Shown: positions 54,994 to 64,000 of the stretch, in pieces
How positions within the stretch are numbered: position 1 is the first letter of the stretch
How the letters are laid out: each line of letters starts with the position of its first letter
Assembly: GCF_006346315.1 (NCBI RefSeq)
Contig: NZ_VDMR01000008.1
Location: 310,001-374,000, forward strand
Length of the DNA: 64,000 nucleotides
Reading direction: 5' to 3'
Origin: Nocardioides litoris
GTDB taxonomy: Bacteria > Actinomycetota > Actinomycetes > Propionibacteriales > Nocardioidaceae
Translations under genes and position numbers: made by a program
Notes under the pieces: generated by a model
The model's input: the letters and a program-made list of their open reading frames with translations, nothing else
Databases searched by the model: none
What the model was told of the DNA's origin: nothing

Positions 54994-57597
54994 TCAGGCG
55001 TCGGTGAGGCTGCGGAAGGCCACGGTGGCGAGCACCAGCTCGCCGGCCTCGTCGGAGGCGTCGAGGTCGGCCAGCGCCTCCACGACCCAGTCGCGGTCCC
55101 CCGCGGGGTCGGCCACCGTCTGGGTGACCCGCCACAGCCGGACGTCGGTGGGCCCCTCGTCGGGGTCGACCCCCGCCGGGACGCCGGTGGCGGGCTCGAT
55201 GCGCAGCAGCTCGGGTCCGCGGGCGTCGGCGTCGGTGCCGACCTCGTCGTGGGCGGCGTAGTAGGCCTCGATCGCCGCGTCCCAGGCCGAGCGGCCCATC
55301 ACCACCGCGCGGGGCGGGTCGAGCCGGTCAGCGGCGTCGCGCTCGAGCCGCATCAGGCCGTCCAGGTCGTCGCGGGCGACGAGCTCGACCCGGCGCCACA
55401 TGGCGTTGCGGACCATGACCCGGAAGGCCCGGTCCTGCCGCGAGATCGGCCGCGGCGACGTCGGCACCTCGTGGTCGGTGACCGTGCGGGAGGCGTGGTC
55501 GGGGTCGGTGAGGGCCTCCCACTCGTCGAGCAGGGAGGAGTCGGTCTGGCGGATCGTCTCCCCCAGCCACTCCAGGAGGTCCTCGAGCTCGGGGGTGCGG
55601 TGCGCCTCGGGCACGGTCTGGCGCAGCGCCCGGTAGGCGTCGGTGAGGTAGCGCAGCACCAGCCCCTCGGCGCGGGCCAGCTGGTAGCGGGAGCAGAAGT
55701 CGTGGAACGACATCCCCTGCTCGTACATCTCGCGCACGACCGACTTGGGGTCGAGCGCGTCCTCGCGCAGCCACGGGTGCCGCTCGCGGTAGATCTCGTA
55801 CGTCGCGCCGAGCAGCTCGGCCAGCGGCTGCGGCCAGGTGACCTGGTCGAGCAGCGCCATCCGCTCCTCGTACTCCAGGCCGTCGGCCTTCATCTCCGCC
55901 AGGGCCTCGCCGCGGGCGGCGTTCTGCTGGGCGAAGAGGATCACCCGGGGCGCCTCCAGGGTGGCCTCGATGACCGAGACGATCTCGACCGTGTGGTCGA
56001 CCGACTCGGGGTCGAGCAGGTCCAGCGCCTCGATGGCGAAGTGCGAGAGCGGCTGGTTGAGGGCGAAGTCGTCGGGCACGTCGTCGGCCAGCACGTAGCG
56101 CCGGCCGAGGTCGTCGGGCTCGTCGAGCCGCACGACGGTGCCCGAGGCGACCAGGCTGCGGGCCAGGCGCAGGGCCCGGCGGGCCAGGCGCAGCTGCTGG
56201 CGCCGGGGCTCGTGGTTGTCGGTGAGCAGGCGCCGCAGCACCCCGAACGCGTCCTCGTCGCGGGAGAGGACGTTGACCAGCATCGCGTTGTCGACCTTCA
56301 TCCTCGACACCAGCTGCTCGGGCACGCCCGCGACCAGCTTGTCGAAGGTCGCCTCGGTCCACACCACCGTGCCCTCCGGCGGCTTCTTGAGGTGGGCCTT
56401 GGAGTTCTTCTTGGGGTTGGCGGCGTTCTTGGCCGCGGCCTTGGCCTTGGCCCGCTCGTTCTCGATGACGTGCGGCGGCGCCTGGACGACGACGTAGCCG
56501 GCCGTGTCGAACCCGGCCCGCCCGGCCCGCCCCGCGATCTGCAGGAACTCGCGGGTCCGCAGCACGCGCGACCGGCTGCCGTCGTACTTGGCGAGGCCGG
56601 TGAACAGCACGGTGCGGATCGGGACGTTGATGCCGACGCCGAGGGTGTCGGTGCCGCAGATGACCCGGAGCTGCCCGGTCTGGGCGAGCTGCTCCACGAG
56701 GCGGCGGTAGCGCGGCAGCATGCCGGCGTGGTGGACGCCGATGCCCTTGCGCAGCAGCCGGGCCAGTGTCTTGCCGAACCCGGCGCCGAAGCGGAAGCCG
56801 ACCGGCAGGTCGACGACGGTGCCCTTGGGCAGCCAGGGCGCGGTGAGCAGCGACGTGGCGTGCTCGACGGCGTCCTTCTGCGTGAAGTGGACGACGTACG
56901 CCGGGGCCTGCTGGGTCGTGACGACCTCCTCGAGCGTCTCGGCCAGCGGCGTCAGCGCCCAGGTGAAGGTGAGTGGCACGGGGCGCTCGGCACCGTCGAC
57001 GACGGCGGTCTCGCGGCCCGTGCGGCGGGTCAGGTCGACGGCGAGGTCGGTGACGTCACCCAGGGTGGCCGACATCAGCACGAACTGGGTGCGGGTGAGC
57101 TCGAGCAGCGGCACCTGCCAGGCCCAGCCACGGTCGGGCTCGGCGTAGTAGTGGAACTCGTCCATGACGACGAGCCCGACGTCGGCGTCGGCCCCCTCGC
57201 GCAGCGCGAGGTTGGCCAGCACCTCGGCGGTGCAGCAGATGATCGGGGCGTCGGGGTTGACCGAGGCGTCGCCGGTCAGCATGCCGACGTTGTCGGCGCC
57301 GAAGACCGCGCACAGGTCGAAGAACTTCTCGTTGACCAGGGCCTTGATCGGGGCGGTGTAGAACGACACGCGGTCGTCGGCCAGCGCGGCGGCGTGGGCG
57401 CCGACGGCGACCAGGGACTTGCCGGTGCCGGTGGGGGTCGCCAGCACGACGTGGTTGCCGGCCAGGACCTCCATGATGGCCTCGTCCTGGTGCGGGTAGA
57501 GCGGCCTGCCGCCTTCCTCGGCCCACGCCGAGACGGCCAGGAAGACGTCGTCGGGCGCCGTGCCGGTCGCCGGCACCCAGGCTGGGGTGCCGCTCAC
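54994..57597 (-). CDS. DEAD/DEAH-box (Ski2-like) RNA helicase with DUF3516
   Basis: 867 residues. Helicase domain 1 has Walker A ATPTGTGKSLVAVGAHAAAL at about residue 52 and motif II VMDEFHYY at about 148 (a DEFH variant). Domain 2 has HHAGMLPRYRRLVEQLAQTG, TDTLGVGINVPIRTVLF and QIAGRAGRAGFDTAGYV. The C-terminal 350 residues fit DUF3516. Actinobacterial homologues are annotated RNA helicases; the substrate is unknown. GTG 57597 overlaps the upstream lipoprotein stop by 4 bp. Confidence 0.9.
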   Translation of the reverse strand: MSGTPAWVPATGTAPDDVFLAVSAWAEEGGRPLYPHQDEAIMEVLAGNHVVLATPTGTGKSLVAVGAHAAALADDRVSFYTAPIKALVNEKFFDLCAVFGADNVGMLTGDASVNPDAPIICCTAEVLANLALREGADADVGLVVMDEFHYYAEPDRGWAWQVPLLELTRTQFVLMSATLGDVTDLAVDLTRRTGRETAVVDGAERPVPLTFTWALTPLAETLEEVVTTQQAPAYVVHFTQKDAVEHATSLLTAPWLPKGTVVDLPVGFRFGAGFGKTLARLLRKGIGVHHAGMLPRYRRLVEQLAQTGQLRVICGTDTLGVGINVPIRTVLFTGLAKYDGSRSRVLRTREFLQIAGRAGRAGFDTAGYVVVQAPPHVIENERAKAKAAAKNAANPKKNSKAHLKKPPEGTVVWTEATFDKLVAGVPEQLVSRMKVDNAMLVNVLSRDEDAFGVLRRLLTDNHEPRRQQLRLARRALRLARSLVASGTVVRLDEPDDLGRRYVLADDVPDDFALNQPLSHFAIEALDLLDPESVDHTVEIVSVIEATLEAPRVILFAQQNAARGEALAEMKADGLEYEERMALLDQVTWPQPLAELLGATYEIYRERHPWLREDALDPKSVVREMYEQGMSFHDFCSRYQLARAEGLVLRYLTDAYRALRQTVPEAHRTPELEDLLEWLGETIRQTDSSLLDEWEALTDPDHASRTVTDHEVPTSPRPISRQDRAFRVMVRNAMWRRVELVARDDLDGLMRLERDAADRLDPPRAVVMGRSAWDAAIEAYYAAHDEVGTDADARGPELLRIEPATGVPAGVDPDEGPTDVRLWRVTQTVADPAGDRDWVVEALADLDASDEAGELVLATVAFRSLTDA

Positions 57598-58091
57598 CGT
57601 CCGACGCCGGTGACGTCGCAGGTACTGGCGACCCACGCCCGCGCCTCGGCGACCTCGCGGCCCTCGTCGGGGTCGAGCCCGCCCTCGACGGCGGCCAGGT
57701 CGGCGCCGGTGGCGTCGTCGGGCAGGGCCTCGAGCCGCTGCGAGAGCACGGCGAGCCCGGCGGCCTGGTCGTCGGTCATGTCCTCCGGGCGCGCCGCGGA
57801 CCCGGCCTCGGTGATCGCCGTCCCCAGGTCGCGGTAGGCGTCGACCACGTCGGCCGGCACGGGCGCGGCCGGGTCGTCGGGCAGGGCGCCGCCCTCGGCG
57901 ATGCGGGCGTACGCAGCCCGGAACGGCGCGCACAGGGCGCGGGCGGCCGCAGGGACGCCTGCGAGGTCGTCGGTGGGCGTCGACGACGGCTCCGCCGGCC
58001 CCGGGCCGTCGTCCCCGCTGCAGCCGGCGAGCAGGGCGACGCACACCACCGGCGCGAGCACCACGGCCACGAGGGGCGGGCGGAGGGTCAT
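57594..58091 (-). CDS. Hypothetical lipoprotein
   Basis: 165 residues. A lipoprotein signal peptide with core VAVVLAPVVCVALLAGCSGD ends at the lipobox LLAGC (Cys at about residue 24), so it should be anchored on the outer face of the membrane. The mature domain is acidic and has two Cys (ALCAPF and STCDVTG). No family is recognised. It is coupled to the helicase by a 4-bp overlap and lies downstream of xerD. Confidence 0.65.
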   Translation of the reverse strand: MTLRPPLVAVVLAPVVCVALLAGCSGDDGPGPAEPSSTPTDDLAGVPAAARALCAPFRAAYARIAEGGALPDDPAAPVPADVVDAYRDLGTAITEAGSAARPEDMTDDQAAGLAVLSQRLEALPDDATGADLAAVEGGLDPDEGREVAEARAWVASTCDVTGVGR

Positions 58092-58140
58092 CGGGCTCCA
58101 GACGGGTCGTGGTGGTCGGGGCGGGTCGGGGTGCCGGCGG

Positions 58141-59082
58141 TCAGTCGCGGGCCCGGGGGTGGGCGGTCGCGAAGACCTGGCGGAGGTTGTCGACGGTGAC
58201 GAGCGTGTAGACCTGCGTCGTGGTGACCGAGGCGTGCCCCAGCAGCTCCTGGACCACCCGGACGTCGGCGCCACCGTCGAGCAGGTGGGTCGCGAACGAG
58301 TGTCGCAGGGTGTGGGGCGAGACGTCGCGGGTGACCCCGGCGCGCTCGGCGGTCCGCACCAGCACCGCCCAGGCCGACTGCCGCGAGAGCCGGCCGCCGC
58401 GGGCGTTGAGGAACAGCGCCCCGCCCACGGCGCGGGTGCTGACCAGCTCGGGCCGGGCCCGGACGAGGTAGGCGTCGACGGCCTCGCGGGCGAACGACCC
58501 GACGGGGACCAGCCGCTCCTTGCCGCCCTTGCCGCGGAGCAGGACCGTGCCGTCGGCCGGGTCGAGGTCGTCGACGTCGAGGCCGACGGCCTCGGAGATG
58601 CGGGCGCCGGTGCCGTAGAGCACCTCGAGCAGCGCTCGGTCACGCAGGGCGAGGGCGGTGCCGGTCGACCCCGCCGCCTCGAGGATCGCCTCGACGTCGG
58701 AGAGCGGCAGGGCCTTGGGCAGCCGCTTGGCCGGCGCCGGTGGCTTGACCGCGGCCGCGGGGTCGACCACCGCGAGGCCGTCGGCGACCGCGAACCGGTG
58801 GAAGCCGCGCACGGCGACCACGGTCCGGGCCGCCGAGCTGGCCCCCAGCGGTGGGTGGTCGGCGTCGCCCTCGCGGAGCGCGACCAGGAAGGCCGTCACC
58901 GTCGCCTCGTCGACCGCGGCGAGGTCGTCGACGTCGCGGTGGGCGAGGAACTGCAGGTAGCGCCGGAGGTCGCGCCGGTAGGACGACAGGGTGTTGGCGG
59001 CCAGCCCCTTCTCGACCGTGAGGTGGTCGAGGTAGGTCCGCACGGCGCGCACCAGCGCCCCGTCGGTGGCCGCCGTGGTCAT
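58141..59082 (-). CDS. xerD: Tyrosine recombinase XerD
   Basis: 313 residues. The N-terminal SAM-like core-binding domain (YLDHLTVEKGLAANTLSSYR) covers about 1-110. The catalytic domain has Arg in YGTGARISEAVGLD, Lys in GKGGKERLVPVG, HxxR in SPHTLRHSFATHLL, His/Trp region LGHASVTTTQVYT with the nucleophile Tyr near residue 292. XerD works with XerC at dif to resolve chromosome dimers. Position beside ald and nudix next to pyrG and recN marks it as the housekeeping recombinase, not a phage integrase. Confidence 0.93.
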   Translation of the reverse strand: MTTAATDGALVRAVRTYLDHLTVEKGLAANTLSSYRRDLRRYLQFLAHRDVDDLAAVDEATVTAFLVALREGDADHPPLGASSAARTVVAVRGFHRFAVADGLAVVDPAAAVKPPAPAKRLPKALPLSDVEAILEAAGSTGTALALRDRALLEVLYGTGARISEAVGLDVDDLDPADGTVLLRGKGGKERLVPVGSFAREAVDAYLVRARPELVSTRAVGGALFLNARGGRLSRQSAWAVLVRTAERAGVTRDVSPHTLRHSFATHLLDGGADVRVVQELLGHASVTTTQVYTLVTVDNLRQVFATAHPRARD

Positions 59083-59097
59083 GGGTGTCGTCGCGCC

Positions 59098-60228
59098 TCA
59101 GGCGCCGGCGAGCACGTCGGCCGGGTCGACGGCGTCGATGCCGGTCGCCTGGCCGACGGGCACGTTGGTCAGGCGCCCGTCGTGGGTGTTGAGGCCCAGC
59201 GCGAGCGACCGGTCGGCCCGGCAGGCCTCGGCCCAGCCGCGGTCGGCCAGCGCGACGGCGTACGGGAGGGTGGCGTTGGTCAGGGCGTAGGTCGAGGTGT
59301 TGGGCACCGCGCCGGGCATGTTGGCCACGCAGTAGAACGTCGAGCCGTGCACCTGGAAGGTGGGGTCGGCGTGCGTGGTGGGCCGGGTGTCCTCGAAGCA
59401 GCCGCCCTGGTCGACGGCGATGTCGACCAGCACGGAGCCCGGCTTCATCTGCGCGACCAGCTCGTTGCTGACCAGCTTGGGGGCCGCGGCGCCGGGGATG
59501 AGCACGGCACCGATGACCATGTCGGCCTCGCGCACCTGCTGCTCCAGTGCCAGCTTGGACGACGCCAGGCCGTGGACGCGGTTGTTGTAGCGCCAGAACG
59601 ACATGCGCAGCTTGTCGAGGTCGGTGTCGAGCAAGGTGACGTCGGCGCCCATGCCGAGGGCGATGTTGGCGGCGTTCTGGCCGGAGACGCCGGCCCCGAT
59701 GATGACGACCTTGGCGTTGGCCACGCCGCCGACGCCGCCCATGAGCACGCCACGGCCGCCCTGGGCCTTGAGCAGGCTGTAGGCACCGACCTGGGGCGCG
59801 AGGCAGCCCGCGACCTCCGACATCGGGTAGAGCAGCGGCAGGCCGCCCGAGGGCAGCTGGACGGTCTCGTAGGCGATGCCGGTGACCTTGCGGGCCAGCA
59901 GCTCCTCGGTCAGCGGCTTGTCGGCGGCGAGGTGGAGGTAGGTGAAGAGGGTCAGGCCCTCGCGCATCCGGTCGTACTCCTCGGCGACCGGCTCCTTGAC
60001 CTTGAGCACCAGGTCGACGCCGCCGTCGGTGCCCCAGGCGTCCTCCGCGGTGGGCACGATGGTCGCGCCCGCGGCAACGTACTCCTCGTCGGGGATGGAG
60101 GAGCCGAGGCCGGCCCCCTCCTGGACGACCACGTCGTGACCGTGGGCCGTCAGCTCGTGCACGCCGATCGGCGTGATGGCGACGCGGTACTCGTGGTTCT
60201 TGACTTCCTTCGGCACGCCGATGCGCAC
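59098..60228 (-). CDS. ald: Alanine dehydrogenase
   Basis: 376 residues, about the usual length. MRIGVPKEVKNHEYRVAITP at the start, the catalytic His/Lys region (VVDLVLKVKEP; FTYLHLAADKPLTEELL), and the NAD-binding GGVGGVANAKVVIIGAGVSG at about residue 165. It interconverts alanine with pyruvate and ammonium using NAD. GTG 60228 follows a GGGAG ribosome site. A gap of 83 bp separates it from the Nudix gene; xerD follows 15 bp downstream. Confidence 0.96.
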   Translation of the reverse strand: MRIGVPKEVKNHEYRVAITPIGVHELTAHGHDVVVQEGAGLGSSIPDEEYVAAGATIVPTAEDAWGTDGGVDLVLKVKEPVAEEYDRMREGLTLFTYLHLAADKPLTEELLARKVTGIAYETVQLPSGGLPLLYPMSEVAGCLAPQVGAYSLLKAQGGRGVLMGGVGGVANAKVVIIGAGVSGQNAANIALGMGADVTLLDTDLDKLRMSFWRYNNRVHGLASSKLALEQQVREADMVIGAVLIPGAAAPKLVSNELVAQMKPGSVLVDIAVDQGGCFEDTRPTTHADPTFQVHGSTFYCVANMPGAVPNTSTYALTNATLPYAVALADRGWAEACRADRSLALGLNTHDGRLTNVPVGQATGIDAVDPADVLAGA

Positions 60229-60311
60229 GTCTTGCTCCCTGGGTGTCGGGTTCTGGGTGGTGCGGGCTCGTGACCCGCGTCACGCAGGCTAGTGGCTCGC
60301 GACGACAGCTC

Positions 60312-60886
60312 TCAGACCAACCCGCGCGCCCGCGCGAGCAGGACGCACTGGATGACCGGGCCGTCGGCGACCCGCCCGTCGAGCACGGCGTCGTGCAGCT
60401 CGGAGAAGGGCACCCACGCCGAGGTCATGTCGGCCTCCTCGTGGTGCAGCTCGAAGTCACCCCGGTCGGCGGGGCTCAACCGGCGCGCGAGGAAGAGGTG
60501 CTGGACCTCCGTGGTGATGCCCGGCGAGGGGTACGACGACGCCAGGTGCGTCCACTCCTCGGCCTGCAGCTGGGCCTCCTCGCGCAGCTCGCGCCGAGCG
60601 ACCGCGATCGGCTCCTCGTCGGCGTCGCCGTCGAGCAGCCCGGCGGGCACCTCGACGAACCGGCGGCCGGCGGGGTGGCGGTACTGCCACAGCAGCAGCA
60701 CCCGGTCGTCGTCGTCGACGGCCAGCACGACCGCGGCGCCGGGGTGCTCGACCACGAGGCGCCGGGCGGTGGCGCCGTCGGGGGTGGTCACCCGGTCGGC
60801 CCGCAGCGCGACCACCCAGCCGTCGCGGTGGAGGTCCTCGGTGTCCGTGACCGGCCAGGAGGCCGGGGTGTCCCGCAGCGGCTCGC

Positions 60887-60890
<4 letters not shown>
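60312..60890 (-). CDS. ADP-ribose pyrophosphatase-like Nudix hydrolase
   Basis: 192 residues. The Nudix box is AGLLDGDADEEPIAVARREL followed by REEAQL at about residues 93-118. The surrounding pattern (DDDRVLLLWQYRHPAGRRFV; SYPSPGITTEVQHLFLARRL) matches ADP-ribose pyrophosphatases of the Rv1700 type. It hydrolyses ADP-ribose to AMP and ribose-5-phosphate. GTG 60890 overlaps the pyrG stop by 4 bp, and the pyrG-nudix order is the same as in M. tuberculosis (Rv1699-Rv1700). Confidence 0.92.
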
Positions 60891-62599
<1,709 letters not shown>

Positions 62600-62631
62600 G
62601 GGACTCCATGCTATCGCAGCCACGGCCGGTC

Positions 62632-64000
62632 TCAGCCCTCGGCGCGCGCGGCCCCGGCGCGGGAGGGCTGAGCGACCTCCAGCAGCTCTCGGGCGTGGGC
62701 CAGGGCGGTGTCGGAGTCGGCGAGCCCGGCCAGCATCCGCGACAGCTCGCGCTCGCGTGCCTCGTCGTCGAGGACGGCCAGGCCCGAGGTGGTGACCGAC
62801 CCGTCACTGGCCTTGCGCACCAGGACGTGCCGGTCGGCGTACGCCGCCACCTGGGGCAGGTGGGTGACGACGAGGACCTGCGCCGAGCGCGCCAACCGGG
62901 CCAGGCGTCGTCCGACCTCGACCGCAGCCGCCCCACCGACGCCGGCGTCGACCTCGTCGAAGACGAACGTCGGCACCGGGCTGGTGCCGGCCAGCGCGAC
63001 CTCGAGGGCGAGCATCACGCGGGACAGCTCGCCACCGCTGGCGCCCTTGGACAGCGGACGCGGCTCGGCGCCAGTGTTGGCGGCGAGCAGCAGCTGCACG
63101 TCGTCGGCGCCGTGGGCGGCGGGCTCGGCCGGCTCGACGCTGATGGCCAACCGCGCGTGGGGCATGGCCAGCAGGGTCAGCTCGTCGGTGACCTGCTTCT
63201 CCAGCCGCCGTGCGGCCTTGGCGCGCGCGGTGTGCAGCGCCTCGGCGGCGGTCGTGAGCTCGGCCTGGAGCTCCTCGCGCCGCGCGGTCAGGGCGGCGAT
63301 GCGTTCGTCGGTGCCGTCGAGGTCGAGCAGCCGCTGCGCGGCTTGGGCCGACCAGGCCAGCACCTCGTCGATGGTCTCGCCGTACTTGCGGGTGAGCGCG
63401 GTCAGGCCGGCGCGTCGCTCGGAGACCGCGGCCAGGCGGGCGGGGTCGGTGTCGATGCCCGAGGCGTACGACGCCACGTCGGCCGCCACGTCGGAGACGA
63501 GGTAGGTCACCTCGGCCAGGCGGTCGGCCAGCCCGGCGGCCTCGGGGTCGTGCTCGCGGACGCTCTCGAGGAACCCGCGGGCGGCCGAGGTGGTGCCGAG
63601 CGCGTCCGGCCCGCCGTGCTCGCTGGAGAGAGCCTCGCGGGCCTGCTCGGCCGCGGCCCGCAGGGTGTCGGCGAACCCGAGGCGGGTCTCCTCGGCGGCC
63701 AGCTCGGCGTCCTCGCCCGGCTGCGGGTCGAGCGCCTCGACCTCGCCGAGGCCGAAGCGCAGCAGGTCGGCCTCGCGCGCCCGCTCGCGGGCGCTGGCGG
63801 TGACCTCCTCGAGCTCGCGCCGGGTCTCCTCGAGGGCGCGGTAGGTGCGCTGGTAGGTGGCCAGGACCTTGGCGACCGCGGCGCCGCCGAAGCGGTCGAC
63901 CGCGTCGCGCTGGGCGCGGGGCAGCAGCAGCCGGTGCTGGTCGGACTGCCCGTGCACGGCGACCAGCGGCTCGGCGACCTCGGTCAGCCGCGCCACCGGG
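62632..64000 (-). CDS. recN: DNA repair protein RecN (5' part outside window)
   Basis: The stop lies at 62632-62634 and the frame stays open to the end of the window, giving about 455 C-terminal residues. The missing 5' part would hold Walker A. What is visible: the coiled-coil region (TYQRTYRALEETRRELEEVT), ABC signature LSKGASGGELSRVMLALEVA and Walker B VFDEVDAGVGGAAAVEVGRR, typical for RecN, an SMC-like ATPase acting at double-strand breaks. It lies 32 bp upstream of pyrG on the same strand. Confidence 0.93.
   Translation of the reverse strand, partial: PVARLTEVAEPLVAVHGQSDQHRLLLPRAQRDAVDRFGGAAVAKVLATYQRTYRALEETRRELEEVTASARERAREADLLRFGLGEVEALDPQPGEDAELAAEETRLGFADTLRAAAEQAREALSSEHGGPDALGTTSAARGFLESVREHDPEAAGLADRLAEVTYLVSDVAADVASYASGIDTDPARLAAVSERRAGLTALTRKYGETIDEVLAWSAQAAQRLLDLDGTDERIAALTARREELQAELTTAAEALHTARAKAARRLEKQVTDELTLLAMPHARLAISVEPAEPAAHGADDVQLLLAANTGAEPRPLSKGASGGELSRVMLALEVALAGTSPVPTFVFDEVDAGVGGAAAVEVGRRLARLARSAQVLVVTHLPQVAAYADRHVLVRKASDGSVTTSGLAVLDDEARERELSRMLAGLADSDTALAHARELLEVAQPSRAGAARAEG

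Noticed and set aside
54679..57837. Plus-strand 1,052-codon open frame
   Set aside because: Antisense to the RNA helicase gene, which has all helicase motifs on the other strand.
58141..59082. xerD as a phage or island integrase
   Set aside because: The flanking order (recN, pyrG, nudix, ald, xerD, parA, scpA) is the conserved chromosomal one and sequence motifs are XerD-like.
62600..62631. LexA box near recN/pyrG
   Set aside because: Nothing resembling the SOS consensus in this gap, and the recN promoter itself lies outside the window.

Overview
This is a 64 kb piece of a very GC-rich (over 70% G+C) actinobacterial chromosome. The marks are near-total G/C at third codon positions, many GTG starts, 4-bp ATGA/GTGA overlaps, TAnnnT -10 boxes 6-9 nt before leaderless starts, a GarA-type FHA protein, an actinobacterial SOS box and an ImuA-ImuB-DnaE2 mutasome. 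Gene order recalls two Mycobacterium tuberculosis neighbourhoods, recalled from general knowledge: about Rv1822-Rv1832 plus the CNNM pair (15.5-29 kb here), and about Rv1696-Rv1713 (47.9-64 kb here). The gene mix (tandem SGNH proteins, DUF3516 helicase, alanine dehydrogenase beside xerD) fits a Nocardioidaceae-like organism; the genus is inference.

Layout. 1-12.6 kb: 3' end of an M1 aminopeptidase, fdhD, the SbcD/SbcC nuclease pair, a DJ-1/PfpI protein, a sulfotransferase divergent from tldD-tldE, and two paralogous secreted Ig-like proteins. 12.6-15.5 kb: a CYTH-CHAD protein and a class C serine hydrolase. 15.5-29 kb, minus strand: glycine-riboswitch-controlled gcvP, a Nudix gene, MerR regulator 1, a DUF559/AbiEi-like gene framed by long inverted repeats, bifunctional nuclease, MerR regulator 2, garA, gcvH, DUF881-sbp-DUF881, a CDP-alcohol phosphatidyltransferase and two CNNM/CBS membrane proteins. 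29.3-42 kb is an accessory stretch: small proteins, two SGNH hydrolases, a crotonase, a TAT-exported amidase, a membrane metallophosphoesterase, a CPBP protein, a lone LuxR helix-turn-helix protein with a coupled 29-codon ORF, a frameshifted gene, tRNA-Pro(GGG) and a PD-(D/E)XK homing-type nuclease. 42-47.8 kb: the SOS mutagenesis operon. 47.9-64 kb: a housekeeping block (recN, pyrG, nudix, ald, xerD, lipoprotein, helicase, parA, an RHH-like gene, scpA, scpB, rluB, aroH, cmk, plsC, der).

How the genes work together. SbcCD, RecN and the DnaE2 mutasome cover double-strand-break processing and damage-tolerant synthesis. GcvP and GcvH belong to the glycine cleavage system and GarA is the FHA switch of 2-oxoglutarate/glutamate metabolism, so this block links amino-acid nitrogen use to regulation. 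ParA, XerD, ScpA and ScpB cover chromosome segregation. The best candidate for something undescribed is the 19,981-21,350 unit: a predicted nuclease gene bounded by two inverted copies of a roughly 96-bp, internally hairpin-forming repeat, sitting inside an otherwise conserved gene order.
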